A stretch of DNA of 64,000 bases from Micavibrio sp. UBA6147 (GTDB lineage: Bacteria; Pseudomonadota; Alphaproteobacteria; Micavibrionales; UBA1664). The stretch spans positions 4,541 to 68,540 of the forward strand of contig DIUX01000005.1 of assembly GCA_002423185.1 (NCBI GenBank), given 5' to 3'. A program made the translations under genes and the position numbers. Below, piece after piece: positions 36,131 through 44,456 of this stretch (its first letter is position 1; each line of letters begins with the position of its first letter). The notes beneath the pieces were generated by a model, which was not told the DNA's origin, made no database searches, and saw only the letters and a program-made list of their open reading frames with translations.

Positions 36131-36988
36131 TTAAATGCCGAGATCAGTCCAACGCCTTCTTCTAAGTGCTGCTTTTCTGGCAGTATGGGGGAATAGGAAA
36201 ATCTCGTCATAATAAGGAATGTGAGGGTAATTGTTATCTGGCGTTGGGGTTGCTGTGTCAATTTCATGGGATTTCCATGAAATTGCTCTAAGAACATTTA
36301 TTAAGGGTTTTATCATTTCTAAAGTGTTCCATACTGCATAATAATTAGTTTTGGCCACCAATACATGCCTATATACCCCATTAACATACCCTGTGTTTTC
36401 GATATTATCTTGCATCTGCAAACATGGATTTAGTCGACTGGCAACTTCCGTTTCAATTCTAGAATGCATGCTTTCAGAAAAGTCTTCGCATTTGATTTGA
36501 TCAATAATTTTTTCCCATTGGTCAAGCGGATCCACGTTACTGACCGTCTTTATATTGGAGATGTTGTGGTAACGACCTGTTCCTGCCGCAAAAGCACTCA
36601 TGAAAACAAATATATTTTTACGAATGCTTTTATCTTCTAGCTCTTGTAATTCGGAATTCTCGTATGCAGCACTGATTTTCTTTGCATCTTGATAAAGAGC
36701 TATTAAATTATGTTTGTATGCTTTTATTGTTTTTTCATCGGGAGATTGATAAGAGTTTTTAAGCATGTGATCTGAAATAAAAATCAGTTTTAATATTCTT
36801 TCAATACCGATACTTATTTGGAAAAAAGATGTGTAGTAGTGGCCTTTATATCTGTCGTCAAATCCACCTTTGACCATGAATTCGAACCCTGTGAGAATGC
36901 AGGAATTAGCAAGGATAGCTTCTTGCTGAAGTAGCCAAAAGGATTTGGGATACAGAGTTTCCTCGGTTTTAATAAGACTTGTATACAT
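36131..36988 (-). CDS. Hypothetical AT-rich gene, possibly HEPN-like
   Basis: A 285-residue soluble protein of low GC. Residues 35-75 (FFQISIGIERILKLIFI) and a following KHNLIALYQDAKKIS resemble the paired helices of HEPN-type proteins, where a four-helix bundle carries an R..(x4-6)H site; here that site is not clear (R near the first helix, H in KHN). No membrane segment. It borders the tRNA-Tyr element but lies outside its right repeat, so it belongs either to an older insertion or to native accessory DNA. HEPN assignment is tentative; otherwise unknown. Confidence 0.5.
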   Translation of the reverse strand: MYTSLIKTEETLYPKSFWLLQQEAILANSCILTGFEFMVKGGFDDRYKGHYYTSFFQISIGIERILKLIFISDHMLKNSYQSPDEKTIKAYKHNLIALYQDAKKISAAYENSELQELEDKSIRKNIFVFMSAFAAGTGRYHNISNIKTVSNVDPLDQWEKIIDQIKCEDFSESMHSRIETEVASRLNPCLQMQDNIENTGYVNGVYRHVLVAKTNYYAVWNTLEMIKPLINVLRAISWKSHEIDTATPTPDNNYPHIPYYDEIFLFPHTARKAALRRRRWTDLGI

Positions 36989-37177
36989 AATCTCTCCAAT
37001 CTTTAAGAGGGCTATACCCTTCCACTATTTATTTGTTCAACCCGCGAGATATGGCGGCTTTTTCTTTGCCTGAAGACTCATTATTGCATGGTTTTGCTTT
37101 CTGTCTGTGTACGAAATGAGCGTTTTGTCGTCATAGTCTAGGAGGCGGAGCAGGCGCTATCCTCGCTCACCAACGGC

Positions 37178-37708
37178 TTAGGACGGTTCGTTTGGTGGAA
37201 ATTTATAACGCCACATATATATGATCATTCTGAAGGTAATGATGCCAGACAGGATTGCGGCGGGCGATAAGATCAGAGTGCCGAGCATAGCGAACTGCAC
37301 TTCACCTAAGGTCCATTGTTTTATCGCTATCGCCATAAATGATACCATGCATACAGCCATGCCATACGCGCCGCCGAAAATATAAAGGCTGCGTTTTGAT
37401 AGCCGCATGAGCCAATAATCTCTGTAATCAAAAGATAAAAATAGAAGCAAAACTCCGACCAAATTGGGAAGAAAAGATACCGTGAATGCTAAATAAAAGC
37501 CATAAACTAGCATTATTAGGATTAATGAAAAAAGCTCAGCTAAGCCTTCAGTAAGGCCTTTTTGGAACAGTACAGAAACGGAGCTTGCAAGCGCAACGTT
37601 TACTCCGCACAAAACACCCGCACATATTCCGCTGGCAAGAGCAACGGTAATTGCCGGCACCAATGCGGAAAAAAACTCTCTGAGCCATCTCATCATCATA
37701 AATCCCAA
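37178..37708 (-). CDS. Hypothetical inner-membrane protein
   Basis: 176 residues with four to five hydrophobic segments: about 12-40 (SALVPAITVALASGICAGVLCG), 55-90, 110-130 and 140-165. No signature recognised. The start is one of several close Met codons (MGFMMMRW). It lies 24 bases beyond the TetR gene stop on the same strand, so it could belong to the TetR transcript. AT-rich, like its left neighbour. Confidence 0.55.
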   Translation of the reverse strand: MGFMMMRWLREFFSALVPAITVALASGICAGVLCGVNVALASSVSVLFQKGLTEGLAELFSLILIMLVYGFYLAFTVSFLPNLVGVLLLFLSFDYRDYWLMRLSKRSLYIFGGAYGMAVCMVSFMAIAIKQWTLGEVQFAMLGTLILSPAAILSGIITFRMIIYMWRYKFPPNEPS

Positions 37709-37732
37709 ACCATAAAACTTACTACAATTCCT

Positions 37733-38344
37733 CTACTTACTTTCAATCCCAGCCACAAAACAATCAATCAAATACCCCGTCATCTCCGAAAGGGAGTCTT
37801 GGGGGGTGATGAGGGGGGTTTTTCCGGTTTCTTCTAGGAAACAGAGGCCGTGGACGGAGGCCCATAGGATGCGGGCGGCCATTTTGCGGTGGCGATCCGG
37901 TTTTTGGGTGTAATAGGGCTTGAGGAGGGTTTCCAAGGGGGCGAAAAGGCGGGTGACTTTGGCTTGGTACCATTCCGGCGCTTTCTTGCCGTCCGGCAAG
38001 GTGTAGGTAAAGAGCATGAGCCAGTGGGGCTTGTATGTTTTTGTGAAATCCCTGTACAGATGTGCCATTTTTTTGATGTTTTGGATGGGCGGAGCGCTGT
38101 GTGCCGTGCAGTCGGGGCTTGACAGAACCGCATAGAGTTTATCGAGCGTCATGCCGTTGACCGCCAGATATAAATCGTCCATGGCGGGAAACACATTATA
38201 GATCGTGCCTGCGGCATAGTTGATGTCTTTGGCGATGTGCCGCGCCGTCAAGCCTGCAAATCCATCCTTTTTGACGATATCCCACGATGCCGACAAAATA
38301 ATGTCTTTGAGTTCGTCGCGGGTGTGATCGCTGCGTCTGGCCAT
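37733..38344 (-). CDS. TetR-family transcriptional regulator
   Basis: The ATG at 38344 has AGGAGA before it. The N-terminal helix-turn-helix is typical: IILSASWDIVKKDGFAGLTARHIAKDINYAAGTIYNVFPAMDD in fragments, with GTIYNVF as the recognition-helix end. The 140-residue C-terminal ligand domain has no assignable ligand. It is divergent from the DUF2339 gene; two identical-type palindromes (TTGAAC-N3-GTTCAA) lie in the gap, the obvious operators for itself and that gene. Confidence 0.88.
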   Translation of the reverse strand: MARRSDHTRDELKDIILSASWDIVKKDGFAGLTARHIAKDINYAAGTIYNVFPAMDDLYLAVNGMTLDKLYAVLSSPDCTAHSAPPIQNIKKMAHLYRDFTKTYKPHWLMLFTYTLPDGKKAPEWYQAKVTRLFAPLETLLKPYYTQKPDRHRKMAARILWASVHGLCFLEETGKTPLITPQDSLSEMTGYLIDCFVAGIESK

Positions 38345-38381
38345 GGAGTCTCCTGTGTATGAAGGGCATGATATATTCATT

Positions 38382-38396
38382 TTGAACTTAGTTCAA
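38382..38396. promoter_or_regulatory. Putative TetR-type operator 1
   Basis: A perfect 15-base palindrome, TTGAAC-TTA-GTTCAA, 38 bases before the regulator's start codon. Size and symmetry fit a TetR dimer site. A second copy with the same half-sites lies 56 bases away, centre to centre. Confidence 0.7.
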
Positions 38397-38437
38397 TTAT
38401 TTATTGCGCTTTGCGGAAATTTATGGCATGCTGTAAA

Positions 38438-38452
38438 TTGAACGATGTTCAA
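38438..38452. promoter_or_regulatory. Putative TetR-type operator 2
   Basis: A perfect 15-base palindrome, TTGAAC-GAT-GTTCAA, 57 bases before the DUF2339 start. It overlaps or follows a weak -10-like TAAATT (38434-38439) preceded at 17 bases by TTGCGG, so binding here would block the DUF2339 promoter. Confidence 0.7.
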
Positions 38453-38508
38453 AATGGGGTGCGTCTGGTTTGGGCGCTGCGCGTTAACAATAGGGTGGGT
38501 TGCTGTCC

Positions 38509-41277
38509 ATGGAACTGATGATCTTGGTTTTTCTGCTTGTTGTGATTTTCACGTTGTGGGGCACTCATTCCCGTTTAGGCAGAGTCGGGGACGATATTGA
38601 CCGGCTTCAAAAAAGAGTCGAGGATTTAGAGATCCGGTTTGCGGATGAACCATGGAACGAACCGGCCAATAAATTTGCGCAAACCCCTTTGCAAACCCCT
38701 GTGCAAAATCCCGCGCATGATTCTGCACAAGACCATGCCCCCAAAACCGCCTTGGCGTCCTCTGTGCCTCAGGTCAAGATCGAAGAGTCGGTATTCGCCC
38801 GCGCAGCCGAGGAGGCCGAAGGCTGGGTGACAATGGACGGCGCAGAAACGTCCGTGCCGGAAACGCCAAGATCAACTCAAAAATCGCAAGGGGCGAATAA
38901 TCAGCGGGCAAAAAAATCGCATGGTATGTTCGAGCATAATATCGCGGCGCAATTTCCCGTTTGGATTGGCGCGGTATCTTTGATCTGTGCGGCGTTTTTC
39001 CTCGTGAAATATTCTATCGAGCTTGGCTGGATGAAGCCGATGGTACGCGTATCGCTGGGTGGCTTTTTTGGCGGCGCTTTGCTGGCGGCGGGTCAATGGG
39101 TCGGGCGGCGCGAGCAGATCGCCAATTCCGTGCGGATTGCGCAGGGGCTTGTCGGCGCGGGGCTTGTGGCCTTGTATGTCAGTATCTATGCCGCGATTAA
39201 TTTATACAGCCTGATGCCGCCCTTGCTTGGGTTTGGTGGTATGGCTGCGGTCACATCATTGGCGGTTCTGTTGTCGCTCAGGCATGGCCAGCCCATCGCG
39301 GTGTTTGGCTTGCTGGGCGGCTTGCTCACCCCCGCTTTGATTGGGTCTGACGACCCGAATGCGCTGGCTATGTTCGGCTATTTGTTCTTGTTGTTCAGCG
39401 GTATGTTCGCGGTACTGGTGCGCAAGGGCTGGTGGCGGATGGCGATTGCCGCGGTCATCGGTGTTTTTTGCTGGTCGGTGTTTTGGTTCTTGGCTGCCTT
39501 TGCGGCGTCTGATGCGATGGTGCTTGTCCTGTTTGCCATGGCGGTTATGGCGGTTGTTTTGGGGGTCACAGGCAAGCGCGTCATCAAAGACACAATGACG
39601 GAGCAAGAGGAGCTGTCCGTCCACGGCCTGAATTTCACGGCGATTGCGGGCGGGGTTTTGACGATTATATGGCTCAGTTTCGAAATGACCTTGAGCCTGT
39701 TTGACTGGTCGATGCTCGGCTTGCTCAGCATGGCGGTGATGGTTTTGGCGTATTTCCAGCCCGCCGTCTATCAAAAGGTGCTGTGGTTGAAACTTGCCAC
39801 AAGCTTGATTTTGTTCTTCGCTTGGGCGCAAGACGCGCCGCTCGGCAATGCGGTCGCCGTTTTGGCAGGGATGGGTGTTATTTATATCGGCGGCGGTGCC
39901 TTCGTCATGCGCCAAATCCGCGACCCGCGTTTCTGGGCGGGGATGCAGGTTGTGGCGGCTCTTGGCCTTTATACAATCTCGTATTACGTGCTGGATTTAC
40001 CGCAAGCCGTTTTGGAATCCTTCGGTATGTTCTGGGGGCTTATCAGTTTGGTTCTTGCGAGTTTGTCCATCTATCAAGCCTCGGATATTCGCGAAAAATA
40101 CAGCGCCGATCCGCGTATTCGCGAGCATCTGGTGGCGATTTACGCGCTGGCGGCCTCGGCGTTTCTGTCTTTGGGGCTGGCGATTGAATTGCCGTGGCGC
40201 TATGTGCCGCTCGCCATTGCTGGGCAAATCGCCGCGACAGCATGGGTTTATTACGCAACGCAGATTGATGCGCTGAAGAAAATCATGCTGATTTTGACGA
40301 CTGTGTTTGCGGCGCTGAATTATCCGCAGATTGTCTTATTCGCCGGCGTTATTATTGAATCCCTATGGGGCGGGGTACCGTCTGTGCGCCCTGTCGGCTT
40401 TTATGGGCTGGATGCCCCGCTTGTCAAACTCGGCGTTCCGTCTGTGCTTCTTTTTGTTGCGCTGTGGGTGACGATGAAGCGGGATAGCCGTGACAAGACA
40501 TTGAACCATATGCTGTTTGGAACGGCCTTGGCTCTGGCCTTGGCATGCGCGTATTGCGTGTTCCGCGGTTTGGTTCATGCGGATCAAAACTTCTTTGCCG
40601 TGCGGGCGGGCTTTATTGAAAGAGGCGTGATCAGTTTTGCCTGCGCCGGTGCGGGGTTTGCGATGCTGCAAATGGTGCGGCGGTATGATGTGTCGTTCCT
40701 GAAACCAGGGGGGCTTGGGCTGTTCCATCTCGGGATGCTGCGCTTTGCCTATTTTGACTATCTGGTTTATAATCCGTACTGGTCAAAATCCCAGTTTGTC
40801 GGCGATATGCCTGTCCTGAACGGGATTACCCTGACCTATGGCCTTGGCACTTTGCTGGCGGCGTGGGCGGTGTACAGCAAGGAGCAGCCTATGATGAAGA
40901 GGTTTTACAAAGTGTTATGTTTTATCTCGTTATTTGCCTTTGTGACCTTATCTGTACGCCAGTATTTCCACGAGGGTTATGTCGTGAGATCTATTATGAT
41001 GAGTTCCGCCGAGTTCTACGCCTATTCCGTGGTCTGGCTCATGACGGGGTTGGGGTTGCTGGGCGCAGGCATCAAGATGGCAAACAAGCCTCTGCGCAGG
41101 GTTTCTCTGGCCTTTGTGATATTTGCCGTTTGCAAAGTCTTCTTGTTTGATGCGTCTGAGCTAGAAGGGCTGTACCGCGTGTTCTCCTTCTTCGGGCTCG
41201 GTGTATCCTTGATCGGACTAAGCTATTTCTACACAAAATTCGTACTCAGCAATCAACACAGAGAAGATGAGGGGTAG
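38509..41277 (+). CDS. DUF2339 polytopic membrane protein
   Basis: A 922-residue protein: a short N-terminal membrane segment (MILVFLLVVIFTLW), a coiled-coil (RVGDDIDRLQKRVEDLEIRF), a Gln/Ala/Pro-rich cytoplasmic stretch to about residue 145, then some twenty or more transmembrane helices. The segment beginning IAAQFPVWIGAVSLICAAFFLVKYS is the DUF2339 signature, and FGLLGGLLTPALIGS and LGLYTISYYV are further family-like repeats. Function is unknown in this family; a role in envelope or stress response is only suspected. Control by the divergent TetR protein is implied by the two operators. ATG 38509 preferred over TTG 38500. Confidence 0.85.
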   Translation: MELMILVFLLVVIFTLWGTHSRLGRVGDDIDRLQKRVEDLEIRFADEPWNEPANKFAQTPLQTPVQNPAHDSAQDHAPKTALASSVPQVKIEESVFARAAEEAEGWVTMDGAETSVPETPRSTQKSQGANNQRAKKSHGMFEHNIAAQFPVWIGAVSLICAAFFLVKYSIELGWMKPMVRVSLGGFFGGALLAAGQWVGRREQIANSVRIAQGLVGAGLVALYVSIYAAINLYSLMPPLLGFGGMAAVTSLAVLLSLRHGQPIAVFGLLGGLLTPALIGSDDPNALAMFGYLFLLFSGMFAVLVRKGWWRMAIAAVIGVFCWSVFWFLAAFAASDAMVLVLFAMAVMAVVLGVTGKRVIKDTMTEQEELSVHGLNFTAIAGGVLTIIWLSFEMTLSLFDWSMLGLLSMAVMVLAYFQPAVYQKVLWLKLATSLILFFAWAQDAPLGNAVAVLAGMGVIYIGGGAFVMRQIRDPRFWAGMQVVAALGLYTISYYVLDLPQAVLESFGMFWGLISLVLASLSIYQASDIREKYSADPRIREHLVAIYALAASAFLSLGLAIELPWRYVPLAIAGQIAATAWVYYATQIDALKKIMLILTTVFAALNYPQIVLFAGVIIESLWGGVPSVRPVGFYGLDAPLVKLGVPSVLLFVALWVTMKRDSRDKTLNHMLFGTALALALACAYCVFRGLVHADQNFFAVRAGFIERGVISFACAGAGFAMLQMVRRYDVSFLKPGGLGLFHLGMLRFAYFDYLVYNPYWSKSQFVGDMPVLNGITLTYGLGTLLAAWAVYSKEQPMMKRFYKVLCFISLFAFVTLSVRQYFHEGYVVRSIMMSSAEFYAYSVVWLMTGLGLLGAGIKMANKPLRRVSLAFVIFAVCKVFLFDASELEGLYRVFSFFGLGVSLIGLSYFYTKFVLSNQHREDEG

Positions 41278-41319
41278 AAAGATGACAGAGCTTCAAAAAA
41301 GAGGAGAGATAACCAAGCC

Positions 41320-42024
41320 GTGATCCTTCAAAAAATACGATCAATCGCAAAAATGCAGGTTAGTGGCTGGTGGGCGCTGTTGGCTTTGCCCGTTTTTTTG
41401 GTCATTTTCTCTTTCGTTGCTTATTTGATTATTAACGCGAATGTGAAAAAAGGCCCTCGAGCGGATGATGTTTGGCATCCTCCTACCGCAGAAGAAACCG
41501 CTATCGCCTCACTGAACCAATTCATGGCATCGATACAGACCGCTTTTTTTAGAGTCAGGCAGTCAGGGGTTGATTCTGAAGGTTCTAAAGATATTGTGCG
41601 ATGCATGATGTCAAATAATTGTACAGATGAAGCGGCTCGTTTGTCCGACCCTTTTCGTTACCCCTTCTTTCAGCCCTATGTTTTTGAACATTTAAGTGAT
41701 CAACCTGATGCCATTATAACGATTGGAAACAGGATACCACGGCTGGGAACTGATGAGCCTGAACTATTAATTGTTGTTCCGAGAGCGCGGGAGGATTTTT
41801 GTAAAAAAAGCCTCGACTATCTGAACAAAGGCAGAGACCCTGAAACGTGGCCATTTCACTGGGATATACAAAAAACCGATGTTGAGATCTCTCTCGTGCC
41901 TTATGACGTGGACATCTCAAACCCCGAAGATATCGTAACATTGCCGGATCTTTACCCTTACAAATGGGGGTGCATCAAGGCAAAAAACGGCTTGTTCTTC
42001 GTTGGTACATTATTGCAACGATAA
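41320..42024 (+). CDS. Hypothetical membrane-anchored protein, possibly pilin-like
   Basis: A GTG start at 41320 follows GAGGAGAG. A single membrane segment (residues 17-40, WWALLALPVFLVIFSFVAYLI) is followed by a periplasmic domain with Cys pairs (VRCMMSNNCTDE; FCKKSL; WGCIKAKNG). The ending GCIKAKNGLFFVGTLLQR and the internal LLIVVPRA resemble some pseudopilin-type folds, but there is no prepilin cleavage motif, so this is weak. A 13-codon mini-ORF (41282-41323) ends on this start codon (GTGA), possibly coupling translation to the upstream gene. Confidence 0.5.
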   Translation: MILQKIRSIAKMQVSGWWALLALPVFLVIFSFVAYLIINANVKKGPRADDVWHPPTAEETAIASLNQFMASIQTAFFRVRQSGVDSEGSKDIVRCMMSNNCTDEAARLSDPFRYPFFQPYVFEHLSDQPDAIITIGNRIPRLGTDEPELLIVVPRAREDFCKKSLDYLNKGRDPETWPFHWDIQKTDVEISLVPYDVDISNPEDIVTLPDLYPYKWGCIKAKNGLFFVGTLLQR

Positions 42025-42040
42025 ATAAAGGACGAGTGCC

Positions 42041-42733
42041 ATGACAGAAAAAGTAGATTATTCAGATGGTGTTGTCGGGAGAATGGCTATTTTTCTTCGG
42101 CGGATTTTCTTTGTTTTTGTTGTCTGTTCATGCGTGTTGCACGCAGGTGACGTGGGTGCTTCAGGTACAATCGGGTACTATACGGGCATCAAGGCCGTTT
42201 CAATTTATTTTGATCACTTGCCTGATCCTGCGGAAGAGGAGCAAGAAGGATATAAATCGGTCGCAATACCGCCTTTCTATACATTAGAGGATGCGGAATC
42301 CCTCTCCGAACAAGAGATGCAATATAGAGCCGCAGACCACAAGGCAAGAATGGAGCAAATTGTCTACAATGCACTCCGGAAAAGGCTGACGCGGAAAACG
42401 CTGCAAAAGCTTGAGTTGCATCCTGCCGGAACAGGGCTTGATTTTGAATGGAACGGCAAGACCTTTTATGTCCATCTCGAAATGGGGGAGCGCGCCTATG
42501 TCGCGGACGGCAAGAATATGAGATTGCTGGCGATTGCCGTCCGAACCTACAAGCCCAATAATTATTTGGAAAACCCTTTTTTTACATTTGCTCAAAATTG
42601 GAATACCGCGACATTTTTTGTGTCTGAAGAATCCGACAAATATTATGAAGATGTTGAGGATGCTGTTTTTGCATGTTTGCAGAATGTTTCGAGAATACTG
42701 AACTCTGTCTACGGGGACAAAAACAATGAGTAA
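42041..42733 (+). CDS. Hypothetical secreted protein, tandem paralogue C
   Basis: After 14 polar residues comes a hydrophobic signal segment (IFLRRIFFVFVVCSCVLHAG). The mature part has GIKAVSIYFDHL, a Glu-rich linker, ALRKRLTRKTLQKLELHPAGTG, FYVHLEMG and IAVRTYKP, closing with an amphipathic helix ending LNSVYGD. The same order of elements is in the next gene and, more distantly, in the pair at 2.5-4.0 kb. AAAGGACG precedes the ATG. Function unknown; periplasmic location inferred. Confidence 0.6.
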   Translation: MTEKVDYSDGVVGRMAIFLRRIFFVFVVCSCVLHAGDVGASGTIGYYTGIKAVSIYFDHLPDPAEEEQEGYKSVAIPPFYTLEDAESLSEQEMQYRAADHKARMEQIVYNALRKRLTRKTLQKLELHPAGTGLDFEWNGKTFYVHLEMGERAYVADGKNMRLLAIAVRTYKPNNYLENPFFTFAQNWNTATFFVSEESDKYYEDVEDAVFACLQNVSRILNSVYGDKNNE

Positions 42734-43454
42734 TGTATTTCTTATTTTTGTAAGAATTTTGTGTGTTTCCACCTTTCTTCTTTTATCGTTCTGCCTTTCG
42801 TGCCGCGGGCTGCTGGCGGAGGGGATAGACAAACAGTACGATGCCAAAGAGCGAATAGAAAAAGAATATTGGGAGGGAATAGAAAATATTTCTATTGATT
42901 TTGATCAAGCCTTAGATCCCACAATTACGCTCGAAGAGAGGAAAAAACGATATCGTGCGTTTAAGCCGCCATCCGATGACGTGGTGGCTTGGAAGGAGTG
43001 GCAGCGTGTAAGCATGCTGAATCGGGAAGTGCACAAAGCAAAACTTTCCGAGGTTTTGCATGACGCTCTTCAAAGGCGTTTAAATGAGAAAACTCGTCAG
43101 AATTTGACCTTGCTTCCAGCGGGGACAGGTACTAGTTTTGAATGGAATGATAAAACGCTTTATATTGTTGTGGATATAGGATGTCGGCTTGATGAACTTC
43201 GTGATGCGGAAGGTAAGCTATGTGCCATGTCTATCCGAGGATATCGGATTAATAATAATCGTTTAAAGCGGCAACCTGCCCCTTATTTCAGGGCGGTCGC
43301 TGTACGTCTAGGAACTATACCATTTGTTGTGCGGGGTGTTTCGTATGGAGATTCTGTTGAATACTCAGATCAATATTACGAAGACATGAGCGAGGCCGCC
43401 TATGTTTCTTTGGCAAAAATATCTTCAATTCTTAATACTGTGTATGGGGAATAA
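42726..43454 (+). CDS. Hypothetical secreted protein, tandem paralogue D
   Basis: Overlaps the preceding gene by 8 bases. N-terminal signal-like segment VFLIFVRILCVSTFLLLSFCLS; mature part with GIENISIDFDQAL, ALQRRLNEKTRQNLTLLPAGTG, LYIVVDIG and a C-terminal ILNTVYGE. The shared LPAGTG/HPAGTG and N/SVYG motifs show recent duplication from gene C. A pair of Cys (GCRL, KLCAM) is specific to this copy. No catalytic residues identified. Confidence 0.6.
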   Translation: MSNVFLIFVRILCVSTFLLLSFCLSCRGLLAEGIDKQYDAKERIEKEYWEGIENISIDFDQALDPTITLEERKKRYRAFKPPSDDVVAWKEWQRVSMLNREVHKAKLSEVLHDALQRRLNEKTRQNLTLLPAGTGTSFEWNDKTLYIVVDIGCRLDELRDAEGKLCAMSIRGYRINNNRLKRQPAPYFRAVAVRLGTIPFVVRGVSYGDSVEYSDQYYEDMSEAAYVSLAKISSILNTVYGE

Positions 43455-43455
43455 C

Positions 43456-43689
43456 ATGAAGAAATTGAAGATATTGGGTTTGGTCATTTTGTGTTTTGTG
43501 GCGCTTGGGTTGTTGACCTATGTAGCGCCCTCAGCCACGACCTATATCAAATACGACCATGTGTACGATTGGAATGATCCGAACAGTGACAAGTTTGACC
43601 CGATGCGCCTCGATATGGGGTATTATCAAGGAGCAGAAAAAGATGCTTTGGTCAAAGTGCAAGATTCACGCGGATTTATGGGGGTATGA
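43456..43689 (+). CDS. Small hypothetical secreted or anchored protein (77 aa)
   Basis: Starts one base after the gene D stop, with GGGGAA upstream, so it is the last gene of the C-D operon. Residues 2-22 (KKLKILGLVILCFVALGLLTYVA) form an N-terminal anchor or signal; no lipobox cleavage site is convincing. The remaining 50 residues are acidic and aromatic (YDHVYDWNDPNSDKFDP). No family recognised; the function is presumably linked to genes C and D. Confidence 0.5.
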   Translation: MKKLKILGLVILCFVALGLLTYVAPSATTYIKYDHVYDWNDPNSDKFDPMRLDMGYYQGAEKDALVKVQDSRGFMGV

Positions 43690-43708
43690 GAAGCGCTAGA
43701 CCGAATGA

Positions 43709-44062
43709 TTATTCAGCAATCTTCCTCACAAATTCCGATTTCAAGCCCATTTGGCCGATGCCGGGGATTTTGCAGTCTATGTCGTGGTCGCCTTCGACAA
43801 GGCGGATGTTTTTGACTTTGGTGCCGACTTTGACGACGGTGGAGGTGCCTTTGACCTTCAGGTCTTTGATGACCGTCACGGTGTCGCCGTCATGGAGTTC
43901 GATTCCGTTGGAATCGCGGGTGATTTTGTGGTCTGGGTTGCCGGCTTCATCGCCGACAGCGGACATTGACCATTCATGGCCACATTCGGGGCAATTATAC
44001 AGGCCGCGGTCTTCGTAGCAATGGGCGGATTGACAGCTTGGGCAGTTTGGGTGAGCGTTCAT
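43709..44062 (-). CDS. yjdM: PhnA/YjdM-family zinc-ribbon protein
   Basis: 117 residues from the ATG at 44062. An N-terminal zinc ribbon (CPSCQS...YNCPECGHEW, four Cys) is followed by the PhnA-like beta domain: DSNGIELHDGDTVTVIKDLKVKG, GTKVKNIRLVEGDHDIDCKIPG and a terminal GLKSEFVRK. The family was named for phosphonate operons but its role is unclear, and E. coli YjdM is not needed for phosphonate use. It lies convergent to the small protein and divergent from the argF leader. Confidence 0.85.
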   Translation of the reverse strand: MNAHPNCPSCQSAHCYEDRGLYNCPECGHEWSMSAVGDEAGNPDHKITRDSNGIELHDGDTVTVIKDLKVKGTSTVVKVGTKVKNIRLVEGDHDIDCKIPGIGQMGLKSEFVRKIAE

Positions 44063-44247
44063 GGCGTTTGGCTTTCTCGGTCTGGGTGGTAATTCTTTAC
44101 GAAGATATAGCACAAAACAATTGATTGGTCAGGGGCTTTGGTGTCGCAGTTTGAGAGCCCGATTTTTGAACAGATTTTGGAGCAGATTTTGCGGCTTTGC
44201 AAAAATTATTCTTGACGTTTTTCCCTTGAATGTGAGTTAGTAACACT

Positions 44248-44331
44248 ATGAATACACAAATCTTCACCAGCCCTGCCAACATTCGACGCGCACGACGTAT
44301 GACCGCGCCGCGTTTGTGGTGGGCTGCGTAA
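44248..44331 (+). CDS. Candidate arginine-rich leader peptide of argF
   Basis: A 27-residue ORF 125 bases before argF has five Arg codons, four of them as Arg-Arg-Ala-Arg-Arg at codons 13-17. Its codons 19-22 contain CGCGCCGCG (44304-44312), an exact nine-base complement of CGCGGCGCG at 44392-44400 just before the argF leader end. Arginine-dependent ribosome stalling would therefore decide whether this stem forms. There is no strong Shine-Dalgarno and no T run directly after the stem, so classical attenuation is not proven. TTGACG at 44212-44217 is a possible -35 element. Confidence 0.4.
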   Translation: MNTQIFTSPANIRRARRMTAPRLWWAA

Positions 44332-44456
44332 AGGTTTTCTCCTCGATTTTCAAAGAAACTCCCTTTCGTTTTTAGTCGCTGCAAACAAGCCCGCGGCGCG
44401 TGATCTGTGATTTTTCCACGTTGTCCTATCGCTCATACACAAAGGGAACAAAACCA

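Noticed and set aside
41282..41323. Independent 13-codon gene
   Set aside because: Too short to support as a product; kept only as a possible coupling element for the next gene.
44097..44384. Minus-strand ORF of 95 codons covering the argF leader
   Set aside because: No Shine-Dalgarno, no family, and it would oppose the argF leader and promoter.
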